64,000 nucleotides of DNA from a bacterium. GTDB lineage: Bacteria > Planctomycetota > Planctomycetia > Pirellulales > Pirellulaceae. The stretch spans positions 62,001-126,000 of the forward strand of contig JAUIGN010000010.1 in the NCBI GenBank assembly GCA_030430075.1. Direction: 5' to 3'. Under the pieces are notes generated by a model that was not told where the DNA came from, made no database searches, and saw nothing but the letters and a program-made list of their open reading frames with translations. Of the stretch, positions 9,547-18,219 are shown piece by piece (position 1 is the stretch's first letter; each line of letters starts with the position of its first letter). The translations under genes and the position numbers were made by a program.

Positions 9547-9577
9547 CGTGTGGTTACTCCCTAAACCTACCTGCCGC

Positions 9578-10567
9578 TCATGCGGCGGAACCCCGTAACC
9601 GGTCAATGCCCGTCATCTGGCAAGGTGCCGTGGTTGTCTGGGTGACCACGACATACCCCAGTCGCTCAGACCGCAATCGGGCTGCCTGTCGGGCCGCTTG
9701 CCGAGCGTTCCGGAAGAGGCCGAAGTAGCTTGACCCGCTGCCACTCATACAGTGGCCCAGGCAATCCAATTGCTGAAAGGCATTGCGGACCCTTGCGATC
9801 CACGGCGTGATCTCGGACGCCGCGGTCTGCAGACGATTGAACAGGCAGTCGCCGATCCGAGTGAGCGCGGCGGACCGCAGTCCGTCCAATAGTCGGTTCA
9901 AGTTGACCGGTTGTCCCGCCGGCCGACATTCGGCAAAGACACGCGGTGTGGAAAGGCCTGCCGGCGGCTTGACGATCACGACGTGCAGTCGCGGTGTGCC
10001 TTGCAGCGTTTCAATCCGCTCGCCGCGCCCACGGGCGACGGCCATCGCCGAGCCGCAGGAGCGGGGTGTGAGGAAGAAAGGGACGTCACTTCCGAGTTCC
10101 GCAGCCAGCCGGCTGAGCCGCTCGAGGGGCCAATTCAGTTGCCACCCCCGATTGGCTGCCAACAGGGCGGCCGCCGTGTCACTCGATGCACCCCCCAGCC
10201 CGGCCATCGCGGGAATCCGTTTGATCAACTGAATCGAGGCACCCGCCTCGATTCCCGCCACCTCTCGCAGGCGCCGCAAGGCTCGCCAGACAAGATTGTC
10301 GGCCGGTTCTGGCAACCGGCCCAAGCAGCCGACCAGGTCCCCCCGGCTCGACTGTTGGCGTGCCGCCAGCCCGTTCGCCCAGTGGCATTGAAGTCGCAGG
10401 GCGCCGGTCGTGTCGTTGGTGAAGTACAACGAGTCGTACCAGGAGACGGCTGCCAGCAACGTTTCGACTTCGTGAAACCCGTCGTCACGCTTGCCCAGAA
10501 CTTCGAGGAACAGATTCAGTTTTGCCGAACAATCGACTCGGACTGAGCCACCGATGTTTTGATTCAT
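9578..10567 (-). CDS. ispE: 4-diphosphocytidyl-2-C-methyl-D-erythritol kinase
   Basis: 329 residues from the ATG at 10567; the open frame extends further upstream but the extension is Arg-rich and unlike the family. IspE phosphorylates CDP-ME in the MEP isoprenoid pathway. GHMP-kinase motifs are visible: [21 protein letters not shown] at the N-terminus, [17 protein letters not shown] (ATP loop), LGSDVPFFL, and [12 protein letters not shown] near the C-terminus. It lies directly upstream of spoVG and is probably cotranscribed with it. Confidence 0.95.
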   Translation of the reverse strand: MNQNIGGSVRVDCSAKLNLFLEVLGKRDDGFHEVETLLAAVSWYDSLYFTNDTTGALRLQCHWANGLAARQQSSRGDLVGCLGRLPEPADNLVWRALRRLREVAGIEAGASIQLIKRIPAMAGLGGASSDTAAALLAANRGWQLNWPLERLSRLAAELGSDVPFFLTPRSCGSAMAVARGRGERIETLQGTPRLHVVIVKPPAGLSTPRVFAECRPAGQPVNLNRLLDGLRSAALTRIGDCLFNRLQTAASEITPWIARVRNAFQQLDCLGHCMSGSGSSYFGLFRNARQAARQAARLRSERLGYVVVTQTTTAPCQMTGIDRLRGSAA

Positions 10568-10881
10568 GGTTCCGTCATTCGATTGTCGTGCTGCACGCCT
10601 TCGCGCGGGCCGAGCATTGCGTCGCGGTGAAGATTGAACGATTGGTTCAGGATGGACCTCTTTGCAAGCTGCGGTGGCCCGAGTTGGGAAGCCTCGATCG
10701 CCGCGCCGCGGTCCGCGGCGAATGTGTGCTGAACGCCGCAAATGGCCGTGGCATAAAATCTTACGTCAAGTGGCTGCATCCGAAATTGTACAAGTGCCGA
10801 TGCAAGGGTCAACACGAATCGATGAATCCCGCTACCGGCCCGATCACCGGACGAGTAAATAATCGTTAGAATCGGGGGTCC
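10568..10881. other. Intergenic region between divergent ispE and flavoprotein gene
   Basis: About 314 bases that should hold two divergent promoters. I see no convincing core promoter, repeat or small gene. Confidence 0.45.
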
Positions 10882-11940
10882 ATGCCGCGCCGCTCTCCAT
10901 TGCCCCGCTATGACCACGGCCAGACCTACGCCTGGAACTACGAGCATGCGCCGGCGCCCGACGCACACCCGGACAATCTGGCGATCCCTGCCATTCCCGG
11001 CGACTGGGACTTCTGTGGGTTGCCGGTCGCGTCACCCCTGGGCATCGCCGCCGGACCGTTGCTCAACGGTGCCTGGTGCCTCTACTATGCGCGGCTTGGG
11101 TTTGATGTCCTGACCTACAAAACGGTCCGCAGCACGGCGCGCAACTGCTATCCGATGCCGAACCTCGTCCCGGTGGACTGCCCACCGCTGGACCAGGCGC
11201 CGCCGCCGGTCATCGAGTGTCCGCAGATGCGGGGCAGTTGGGCGGTTTCGTTCGGCATGCCCTCTGCGGCACCAGAGATCTGGCGCGAGGATATTCGTTC
11301 CACCCGGCGGCAACTGGCGGATGACAAGCTGCTCAGCGTCTCCGTCGTGGGGACCGTGCAAGAAGGATGGACGACCGACCAACTGGCCGACGACTATGCC
11401 CAGTGCGCCGCTTGGGCTGTCAGCAGCGGTGCCGACGTCATCGAGGCAAACTTCTCCTGCCCCAACGTCGTCACGTGCGACGGCCAACTCTATCAGCAGC
11501 CGGCAGATGCGGGGCGGGTCGCCCAACGCGTGCGAGACGCGATAGGAAACGTACCGCTAATTATCAAAGTCGGGCACCTGACCGCACATGCAGCGGCGCG
11601 GCAGTTGATCGACGCGTTGGCACCGAGCGTCTCGGCGCTGGCGATGACCAACAGCATTGCGACCGTGGTTCGCCGGCAAAACGGGCAGCCCCACTTCGAA
11701 GGCCAGACAAGGGGCATCTGTGGTGCGGCAACCTACGCCGCTTCCACGCGACAGGTCGCCATGTTTCACAAGTTGCTCTCCGAATGCGGGTCGGGCCTGC
11801 AGCTAATCGGAGTCGGCGGAGCTGCGTCTGCCGGCGATGTGGCTGGCTACTTGGAACGGGGAGCCCACGCCGTCCACGTGGCGACGGCCGCTATGCGCAA
11901 CCCCCGGCTCGCCAGCCACATCAAGCAGGACTGGAAGTAG
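10882..11940 (+). CDS. Dihydroorotate-dehydrogenase-like flavoprotein
   Basis: 352 residues with the FMN-binding TIM-barrel of the DHODH family: SPLGIAAGPLLNG (51-63), the FMN lysine in LTYKTVRS (K80), EANFSCPN (188-195), IIKVG, MTNS and the C-terminal glycine-rich phosphate site IGVGGAASAGDV. Similar proteins reduce dihydroorotate to orotate or reduce pyrimidines. The N-terminus and the region between 85 and 120 differ from ordinary PyrD, so orotate synthesis is likely but not proven. No other pyrimidine gene is nearby. Confidence 0.8.
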   Translation: MPRRSPLPRYDHGQTYAWNYEHAPAPDAHPDNLAIPAIPGDWDFCGLPVASPLGIAAGPLLNGAWCLYYARLGFDVLTYKTVRSTARNCYPMPNLVPVDCPPLDQAPPPVIECPQMRGSWAVSFGMPSAAPEIWREDIRSTRRQLADDKLLSVSVVGTVQEGWTTDQLADDYAQCAAWAVSSGADVIEANFSCPNVVTCDGQLYQQPADAGRVAQRVRDAIGNVPLIIKVGHLTAHAAARQLIDALAPSVSALAMTNSIATVVRRQNGQPHFEGQTRGICGAATYAASTRQVAMFHKLLSECGSGLQLIGVGGAASAGDVAGYLERGAHAVHVATAAMRNPRLASHIKQDWK

Positions 11941-11970
11941 CCGCCTGTGCCTGTCCCCGTGCGAGCACCC

Positions 11971-12093
11971 GTGCGAGCACCCGCCACTGCGCCGGTCATG
12001 CACTGCATGACGCAATGCGGCCTGGCGAATGCCGGCACGTGGCAACAATTACTACCGGCATGCGCGTCCCGCCAGCCACATGATGCCTGTCCC
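11971..12093. repeat. 123-base direct repeat, copy 1
   Basis: It matches 12164-12286 at all but three positions. It contains the near-palindrome TCATGCACTGCATGA and ends in GATGCCTGTCCC. Confidence 0.9.
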
Positions 12094-12163
12094 AATTCGG
12101 GGACTCCTCGCCAGCATTGCATTCACCCCACTCCGTGATGCCTGTCCCCGTGCGAGCATCCCC

Positions 12164-12286
12164 GTGCGAGCACCCGCCACTGCGTCGGTCATGCTCTGCA
12201 TGACGCAATGCGGCCTGGCGAGTGCCGGCACGTGGCAACAATTACTACCGGCATGCGCGTCCCGCCAGCCACATGATGCCTGTCCC
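12164..12286. repeat. 123-base direct repeat, copy 2
   Basis: Second copy of the 11971-12093 element, offset by 193 bases. The short space between the copies also carries GCCTGTCCCC motifs. Confidence 0.9.
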
Positions 12287-12516
12287 CGTCTTTCCCTCTT
12301 CCAACTTCCCCGCCACATAATGCCTGTCCCCGTCTTTCCCGTGATGCCTGTCCCCGTCTCCCCCCCAAAAAAATTCGCCCATTGCGGAAACAATGCCTGT
12401 CCCAATTCGGGGACCTGTTGGCGAATCGTGCCTGTCCCCGTGAGTGTCTCCGTGAGTGACTGGGCCACCCATCCCCGTCCGTCTCATCGTGAAAATCCAC
12501 CCGACTGTGAAATTCC

Positions 12517-12545
12517 TTGCCACCGTCCGGCGACTGGAATACGAT
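12517..12545 (+). promoter_or_regulatory. Possible sigma-70-type promoter of pup
   Basis: TTGCCA at 12517-12522 and TACGAT at 12540-12545 are separated by exactly 17 bases, about 85 bases before the pup start. The match is moderate and the background rate of such matches is not known here. Confidence 0.3.
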
Positions 12546-12631
12546 GAAGGCTCGTTGATCTTCAAGTCCGCGAGCCGCTCCCCGATGGCTCGGGATACAT
12601 CCCTACCGTTCGACTCCCCGAGGGTGTTTCC

Positions 12632-12805
12632 ATGTCAGTCGAGACCATTCCCAATCCTGCCACGCAAGATCAGACCGAAGCCACGGCGACGCCCGTTGAC
12701 CAGACGGCGACGCTCGCCAAGGTTGTGGCCCGCGTGCGGGAGGACTGCCGGCAGGCGCCGGCCGAGTATCTGAAGGAAGCTGAAGTTCGCCATGGTGGCG
12801 AATAA
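12632..12805 (+). CDS. pup: Pup-like prokaryotic ubiquitin-like protein
   Basis: A 57-residue reading frame with GAGG nine bases upstream. It has a polar, disordered N-terminal half rich in Thr, Gln and Asp, a helix-forming stretch (about 27-50, ATLAKVVARVREDCR), and ends in VRHGGE. A C-terminal Gly-Gly-Glu is the form of Pup that is directly ligated to substrate lysines, so no deamidase step would be needed. Actinobacterial Pup is about 64 residues. The next gene, 15 bases downstream, encodes a PafA/Dop-family enzyme, the expected ligase or depupylase. Pup-like proteins (UBact) are known from some Gram-negative phyla. The combination of C-terminus, size and neighbour makes the call strong despite little sequence similarity in the N-terminal half. 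Confidence 0.88.
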   Translation: MSVETIPNPATQDQTEATATPVDQTATLAKVVARVREDCRQAPAEYLKEAEVRHGGE

Positions 12806-12820
12806 GGGGCGGTCGAATTC

Positions 12821-14599
12821 GTGTCGAATGCCTGTCAGCGGCTGGTCGGTTTAGAAACTGAGTACGCCATCCGGTTGCACTCAGCCGACCCCTCCGCGGC
12901 TCCACCCCGATTCCGCCTCTACGAAGCGCTGATCGCATCCTTGTCCCGTCGTGTTCTGGCTGTTCCCGCCAAGCATTTCAAGGAGGGGGTCTTTACTGCG
13001 ACCGGCGGTGCCGTTTGGTTCGAGGCTGAACGACCGGCTGCCGGCGGCGGCCTGATCGAAGGTGCGACGCCCGAGTGTCGCGGTCCGCGCGAAGCACTCG
13101 TCTATCAGCGCGCCCAGGACCGGCTGCTAGCCGAGGCCGCCAAGTCCGCGGCGACGGACGGAGATTTGGTGCTGATCAAGAACGATCGGGATGCATTTGG
13201 CAACGTCTATGGGGCGCAGGAAAATTACGAAGCGACCATTGCGACCGGCTGGCAACTGGTGGGTTGGCGGATCGGGTTGACGCTGCTGTTTCCCCTGGCC
13301 GTGGTGACCTGGATCGGGATGGCCCTCTCCATCGTTCTGACGTTTTGCTACTTCGCGCTGGCCGCACTCTGCTACTTGCCGATCCAACTGCTGCTGGGAG
13401 GCAAACGGTCCGTGGCTCTGCTCCTGTTTGGGAGCGATCTGGTGGAAGGCCGCGAGCACTGCATTCATGTGCCCGTCTGGCTGGAGGCTACCCTTCAGTT
13501 CGCCACGCGGTTGCTGACCGCACCGCTGGCAGTCGCCCTGTATCTCTTGATTCAAGCCGCCGCGTTTGCCAGGATTCGCCGCCAGCTGCTTCCGTTCCTG
13601 GTCAGCCGGCCGATCATCGGGGGGGCCGGGATGCTGGATGAGGAAGGGCATTTTCGGGTGTCGGACAAAGGTCCGGCAATCAATTGCGTCACCGGCTTCG
13701 GCGGGATGGTCGGTGATCGACCAATCTTCTCCATGGGTCATTTCTTCAAGGCCGTCTACGCCGATGCGTGGTTCGCCCCGCGCAATTACCTGACCCTTTA
13801 CCGGCAACGCCAGCGTCTGCAGATTGCCCTTGGCGATTCGAACATGTGCGACGTGGCGGAGTTCCTGCGCGTCGGCACCACGGCGTTGGTTCTGGACGCG
13901 ATCGAAGCCGGCGCGTTGGTCAGACCACCTCGGCTGACACGGCCGATTCGTACGCTACACCAATTCTGTGCCGATCCCTCACTGACCGCGACCGCCAAGC
14001 TGCACAACCGAACCGCGTTGTCGGCCGTTCAGTTGCAACGGTGGTATCTGGAAGCCTGTCGGGATTTTCTGGCAGCCGGGGATTCGGAACCGTCCGAGGT
14101 CGCCTGCGAGGTCATCCGGTTGTGGGAGCAAGCGCTCGACCAACTCGACCCCTGGCATCCGCCGGCCGGCAGCCCGCCCGAACTGTTCGGCACGTTGGAC
14201 TGGGTGACCAAGAAGTACCTGATCGACGAGGCGGGGCCGGAAGCGACCTGGGAGGAACGGAAGAAGATCGACATTCGCTACCACGAGTTGTCGCCCGAGG
14301 GATACCACCAATTGCTCGTGCCGACCGGGATGACTTCGATCCTGGTAAGCGCAGACGAAATCGAACGGGCCCTGCGGTCTGCCCCAGCGAATTCGCCCGC
14401 CACCACACGCGGTCACTACATTCGTGAGTTTGCGCGGGGCGACCAGCCCGTTCGGGCCAATTGGCAGCACGTTGTGATCGGCCATGGGTGGGACGCCAAA
14501 GTGGTTCGCCTGGCGGAACATGGCCGCCAGCCCGATGCGGGCGCGTTCCCTACTTCGACACGGCAGCCCGCGCCAGGTCGACCACCTGGGCGGTTGTGA
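12821..14599 (+). CDS. pafA: PafA/Dop-family Pup ligase or depupylase with membrane insertion
   Basis: 592 residues from a GTG with AAGGGG upstream; PafA and Dop are about 450-500. Family landmarks appear in order: RLVGLETEYAIR (7-18), ATPEC (82-86), KNDRDAFGNVYGAQENY (120-136), LLPFLVSRPIIGGAG (256-270), LQIALGDSNM (333-342), VGTTALVLDAIEAG (351-364), LDWVTKKYLI and IDIRYHEL. Between ENY and LLPFLV, where known PafA has about 15 residues, lie about 115 residues with two strongly hydrophobic stretches (about 150-192 and 229-250). Residue E68 (VWFEAE) seems to occupy the place of the catalytic Asp in PafA (YLDVG). The gene follows pup by 15 bases. Ligase versus depupylase cannot be decided; the lack of a long early Dop-type loop favours PafA. 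It overlaps convergent tkt by 50 bases. Confidence 0.88.
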   Translation: MSNACQRLVGLETEYAIRLHSADPSAAPPRFRLYEALIASLSRRVLAVPAKHFKEGVFTATGGAVWFEAERPAAGGGLIEGATPECRGPREALVYQRAQDRLLAEAAKSAATDGDLVLIKNDRDAFGNVYGAQENYEATIATGWQLVGWRIGLTLLFPLAVVTWIGMALSIVLTFCYFALAALCYLPIQLLLGGKRSVALLLFGSDLVEGREHCIHVPVWLEATLQFATRLLTAPLAVALYLLIQAAAFARIRRQLLPFLVSRPIIGGAGMLDEEGHFRVSDKGPAINCVTGFGGMVGDRPIFSMGHFFKAVYADAWFAPRNYLTLYRQRQRLQIALGDSNMCDVAEFLRVGTTALVLDAIEAGALVRPPRLTRPIRTLHQFCADPSLTATAKLHNRTALSAVQLQRWYLEACRDFLAAGDSEPSEVACEVIRLWEQALDQLDPWHPPAGSPPELFGTLDWVTKKYLIDEAGPEATWEERKKIDIRYHELSPEGYHQLLVPTGMTSILVSADEIERALRSAPANSPATTRGHYIREFARGDQPVRANWQHVVIGHGWDAKVVRLAEHGRQPDAGAFPTSTRQPAPGRPPGRL

Positions 14600-16607
14600 T
14601 CCCGAATTTCTCGTAGAGCTGTTGAAACGGGCCGGACGCACCGAAACCCGACATGCCGATAAACTGACCGGCCGTGCCCAGGTACCGATCCCAAGGTTGA
14701 CGAATGCCGGCTTCGACCGCGATGCGTGCGGTCACGGTGGGCGGCAGGACACTGTCACGATAGGCCTGATCCTGCTCGTCAAACAGCTCGCAGCAGGGCA
14801 TGCTGACGACGCGAACCTGGATCCCCGCGGATGTGAGCTGCTCATGGGCCTCCAGGCAGATGCCGATTTCACTGCCCGTGCCGATCAGGATCACCTCCGG
14901 TTGACCGTCGCTGTCCGCCAAGGTGTAGCCGCCCTTGGCGACGCCCGCTGCCGAAGCGTACTTCTCGCGATCCAAGGTTGGCAGCCCTTGCCGGGTCAAC
15001 ACCATGGCGGTCGGGTGGTCCGTGCAGGCCAACGCCACCCGATATGCCTCGGCGACTTCATTCGCGTCCGCCGGCCGCATCACGCGGAGGCCGGGAATCG
15101 CGCGGCACGCCGCCAGATGCTCGACCGGCTGATGTGTCGGACCGTCCTCGCCCAGGCCGATGGAGTCGTGCGTCAGCACGTAGATGACCGGCTGATGCAT
15201 GATACTCGCCAGCCGCATCGACGGCCGCATGTAGTCCGTAAAGACGAAGAAGGTACCACAGTAGGGTCGCAATCCGCTCAGCGACATGCCATTGCAGGCA
15301 GCTGCCATGGCATGTTCCCGGATGCCGAAGTGCATGTTGCGGCCACCATACTGCCCCGGACCGAATTCGCCGGCGTCTTCGTCCTTGAGCATGGTGTTGT
15401 TGGACGGTGCCAGATCGGCCGAGCCACCCAGCAGCCAGGGAATTTGTGCGGCAACGGCGTTGAGCACCTTGCCGGATGAGGCTCGGCTGGCCATTCCCTT
15501 GGCGTCGGCAGGGAAGGTGGGAATCGCATCCTCCCAGCCCGTGGGCAACTGCCCGGACCAGATCGCCTTGAGTTGGCCGGCCAACTCAGGATGCGCTGCC
15601 TCGTATTTGGCGAAACTGGCTTGCCATGCCGTGCGCGCCGCCTGACCCCGGCCCCCGACGCTTACTGCGAAATGCGCGGCTGCTTCCGCGGGCACAAGGA
15701 ACTTCTCGTCGGCCGGCCATCCATAAGCCTCCTTCGTCAGCCGCACCTCGTCTTCGCCCAGCGGGGCCCCATGAGCATCGTGCGAATTCGCTTTGTTGGG
15801 CGAGCCGAAGCCGATGATGCTCTGCAGGACAATCAGCGTCGGGCGGTCTTGCGTTTCCTGAAACGATCGCAAGGCGCCCTGGATGGCATCCAGGTCGTTG
15901 GCGTCGGCGACGAGAACGGTGTGCCAGCCCATCGCTTCAAAACGGGCTGCGACGTTCTCCGAGAAGGCGAGATCGGTGTTCCCTTCGATCGTGATCTTGT
16001 TGTCGTCGTAGATCCAACACAAGTTGGACAATTTGAGATGTCCCGCCAGCGACGCCGCCTCGCAGCCGATCCCTTCCATGATGTCGCCGTCGCTGCACAG
16101 CGCGTAGACATCGTTCTCGAACAGCTCGAAGCCCGGTCGATTGTAGCGGGCCGCCAGCCATTTGGCGGACATTGCCATGCCGACGCTGTTGCCGATTCCC
16201 TGGCCCAGCGGCCCCGTGGTCGTTTCGATCCCGGGCGCATCGCCATACTCGGGGTGTCCTGCACAGGGGCTGCCAAGCTGCCGGAAGTTCTTGATATCGT
16301 CCAGCGTAATCGCCACGTCATCGCCGGCCTGACCCTGGCCGTCGAGCTTCCTGACTCCCGCCAGATGCAAAAGCGAGTAAAGCAGCATGGAAGCATGGCC
16401 GCAGGAAAGCACGAAGCGATCGCGCGTCGGCCAGTCAGGACACCCCGGATCAAAGCGCAACGACTTGCTCCATACCGCATAAGCGACCGGCGCCAGGGCC
16501 ATCGGCGTTCCGGGATGGCCACTGTTGGCCTGTTGGACCCCGTCCATGGAGAGCGTACGGATGGTGTTGATCGTGAGCTGTTCGACACTGACCGTGGAAA
16601 CGGGCAT
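14550..16607 (-). CDS. tkt: Transketolase
   Basis: 685 residues from the ATG at 16607, which has AAGGA upstream; the open frame extends 29 codons further without family similarity. The thiamine-diphosphate enzyme moves two-carbon units in the pentose phosphate pathway. Seen are ANSGHPGTPMALAP, GPLGQGIGNSVGMA, the TPP motif CSDGDIMEGIGCEAASLAG through DDNKITIEG, the pyrimidine domain with FGIREHAMAAACNG, and THDSIGLGEDGPTHQPVEHL. The last 50 bases overlap the 3' end of convergent pafA. Confidence 0.97.
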   Translation of the reverse strand: MPVSTVSVEQLTINTIRTLSMDGVQQANSGHPGTPMALAPVAYAVWSKSLRFDPGCPDWPTRDRFVLSCGHASMLLYSLLHLAGVRKLDGQGQAGDDVAITLDDIKNFRQLGSPCAGHPEYGDAPGIETTTGPLGQGIGNSVGMAMSAKWLAARYNRPGFELFENDVYALCSDGDIMEGIGCEAASLAGHLKLSNLCWIYDDNKITIEGNTDLAFSENVAARFEAMGWHTVLVADANDLDAIQGALRSFQETQDRPTLIVLQSIIGFGSPNKANSHDAHGAPLGEDEVRLTKEAYGWPADEKFLVPAEAAAHFAVSVGGRGQAARTAWQASFAKYEAAHPELAGQLKAIWSGQLPTGWEDAIPTFPADAKGMASRASSGKVLNAVAAQIPWLLGGSADLAPSNNTMLKDEDAGEFGPGQYGGRNMHFGIREHAMAAACNGMSLSGLRPYCGTFFVFTDYMRPSMRLASIMHQPVIYVLTHDSIGLGEDGPTHQPVEHLAACRAIPGLRVMRPADANEVAEAYRVALACTDHPTAMVLTRQGLPTLDREKYASAAGVAKGGYTLADSDGQPEVILIGTGSEIGICLEAHEQLTSAGIQVRVVSMPCCELFDEQDQAYRDSVLPPTVTARIAVEAGIRQPWDRYLGTAGQFIGMSGFGASGPFQQLYEKFGITTAQVVDLARAAVSK

Positions 16608-16955
16608 GGGGATGAATTCCTTTGCGACGTGTTGTGACTGCGGGCCCTGGCGAGGTGGTCGGTGCGCTCGCGGCTTATGGAAATGCCCTGCCAACGGCCG
16701 GACCTGGGGCCCCTTGAGAGAGGTTGTCCAGCCTGAGAATCGGTCAAGTGTACCTGCCGCACGAGGTCTCCGTCAACGAGGACCGGGGGCCTCAACAAGG
16801 ACCGGCACAGGCCGGTGATCCTCGTTGCCGTGCGGCTTTGGGCCCCCGAGTTAGGTGGCGGTGCGCCGCATGAAACGAGGGACGCCGCATGAACCGCAAA
16901 ACACGGGCTTGCATGTTCCCGTCACGAGAGTCCGGCAGATTCGCCGCAGGGCCTA
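16608..16955. other. Leader region of tkt with a structured segment
   Basis: No gene is seen. CAACGAGGA (16774-16782) pairs with TCCTCGTTG (16819-16827) around an inner CCGG/CCGG hairpin, and GGGGGCC / GGCCCCC segments flank it. It could end transcription from the gene at 16956-17741 or form a leader fold for tkt. Confidence 0.5.
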
Positions 16956-17741
16956 CTAGCGGACCGCGTCCCACGTCCACTCCATTGCTTGGGCCTCGTC
17001 GTTCAACTCGCCCTCGATGCGGGCGTGCAAGCGGCCCGCTTCGTCCAGCCAGTAGCGGATGCGGCGAGGGAAGTCATGCATTGGGTTTTCGAATGTGACT
17101 CGTCGCTCTCCTAACTCCAGCAAAGGGAACTCGGTCGCGCTGCGCCCCATCGGACTGGCAACATACACCAGCGGACCGCCGTCACTCGCCTCAATGCGGA
17201 GATACTCGTAGGAAGTCTTGCCGCGCGTCGAAACGCTTCGATTGACGCCCAGCATCATCCCGCCCCGTGCTGCCAACCAGTGTTCCTCGCTGCCTGCCGG
17301 CCCGTCGAGCCGCTGCCAATGGCCGACGAGCCAGTGAAGTCGAGCTAGGGGCGACTCCAATGCACTGCCGGCGGACGTGTTGCCTGACGTATGGGCGGGA
17401 CGCGACGTTGGCAGAGGTTCCTGCGGTTCGGCCGTCGCCGTCGCCGTCGACTCGCCGTCCGCCCTCGACGGATCACCTTGCTCCGTCTGCGAGTCCATTT
17501 CCCGATCCGCATCGGGCGGCCGCGATTGGGCACGCGCTTCTGCAAGTCGTTGTGCCGCTTCCGCGCGTTCCATGGCCATCTGTTCGGCTTGCAACGCGCG
17601 CTCCAGGGCCGCGAACTGCTGCGCCCGCTGGGTCTGGAAGAGGAAGAAGAGCCCTCCACCGGCGAGCACCACAATGAGAAGCATCATCACCAGGGCGACG
17701 GCGATCACCGCGCTACCATGTGTTTGGCCGGGCTGATTCAT
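16956..17741 (-). CDS. Membrane-anchored DUF6265-like protein
   Basis: 261 residues. An N-terminal transmembrane helix (IAVALVMMLLIVVLAGGGLFF, about 13-33) is followed by an Ala/Glu/Gln coiled coil (38-70), a disordered Ser/Thr/Pro linker, and a C-terminal domain of about 125 residues. The last begins LHWLVGHWQR and includes YEYLRIEASDGGPLVYVASP and VTFENPMHDFPRRIRY, as in the DUF6265 lipocalin-like family. A role in binding a small hydrophobic ligand is possible but unproved. It faces the periplasm by prediction. Confidence 0.8.
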   Translation of the reverse strand: MNQPGQTHGSAVIAVALVMMLLIVVLAGGGLFFLFQTQRAQQFAALERALQAEQMAMERAEAAQRLAEARAQSRPPDADREMDSQTEQGDPSRADGESTATATAEPQEPLPTSRPAHTSGNTSAGSALESPLARLHWLVGHWQRLDGPAGSEEHWLAARGGMMLGVNRSVSTRGKTSYEYLRIEASDGGPLVYVASPMGRSATEFPLLELGERRVTFENPMHDFPRRIRYWLDEAGRLHARIEGELNDEAQAMEWTWDAVR

Positions 17742-18219
17742 GCTGCCGATACTCCACGGATTGAGGGCCGCTGAAACAACGAATCGGCTCGGCGCTCCGA
17801 CGCGCCAATTCGGAACGGGCCGCGCTTTGGCGGGGCCGCCAGCGAGCTCCGGTGCGTGTCGTTAGTTTCATGTACCAAGTTGGGCGAATGCAAGCAGAAT
17901 GCGGCGCGACGTAACGCGTGCCGGTCGCCAATGTCCCCCGCCGACGCCGCATCCGGTACCTGGAGGACAAGTCGTCAGGATGGGTGGAATGGGTGGCTTG
18001 TGGTGGATGTGTTGAGTATGCCGGTTGCGAGGATGGTAGCGGCTGCCAGAGAAAAGCTTGGATTTCGTATTGCGCCGGTCCGATTCTCATTATGCAACGT
18101 GTTCCTATTGGGCAAACCACATGTTCCAAGTTAGGCAAGGATAACGGCAATCATCCGTGAATGCGGATTCACGGTCATCGTGACGGCAAGACCACCGTAT
18201 TCCAATGAGGCAAATCCAA
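17742..18219. other. Intergenic region before the exported carboxypeptidase-regulatory-like gene
   Basis: Apart from the hairpin at 18155-18174 I see no gene, repeat or clear promoter in this stretch. Confidence 0.5.
18155..18174 (+). promoter_or_regulatory. Perfect hairpin upstream of the gene at 18220
   Basis: An eight-base perfect inverted repeat (CCGTGAAT / ATTCACGG) around a GCGG loop ends 45 bases before the start codon. It may be an operator or a leader stem-loop; it has no T run. Confidence 0.4.

Larger units (their letters stand above)
11941..12631. other. Repeat-rich intergenic region upstream of pup
   Basis: It holds eight copies of a GCCTGTCCC motif, a near-perfect 123-base direct duplication, small GTCCC-aattc-GGGAC hairpins, and a possible promoter for pup near 12517. 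No gene is supported in any frame; the frames that open here are built from the repeats. Confidence 0.75.

Noticed and set aside
12821..14599. Two separate genes instead of one PafA-like gene
   Set aside because: The frame is continuous, and both sides of the insertion match family motifs in the right order.
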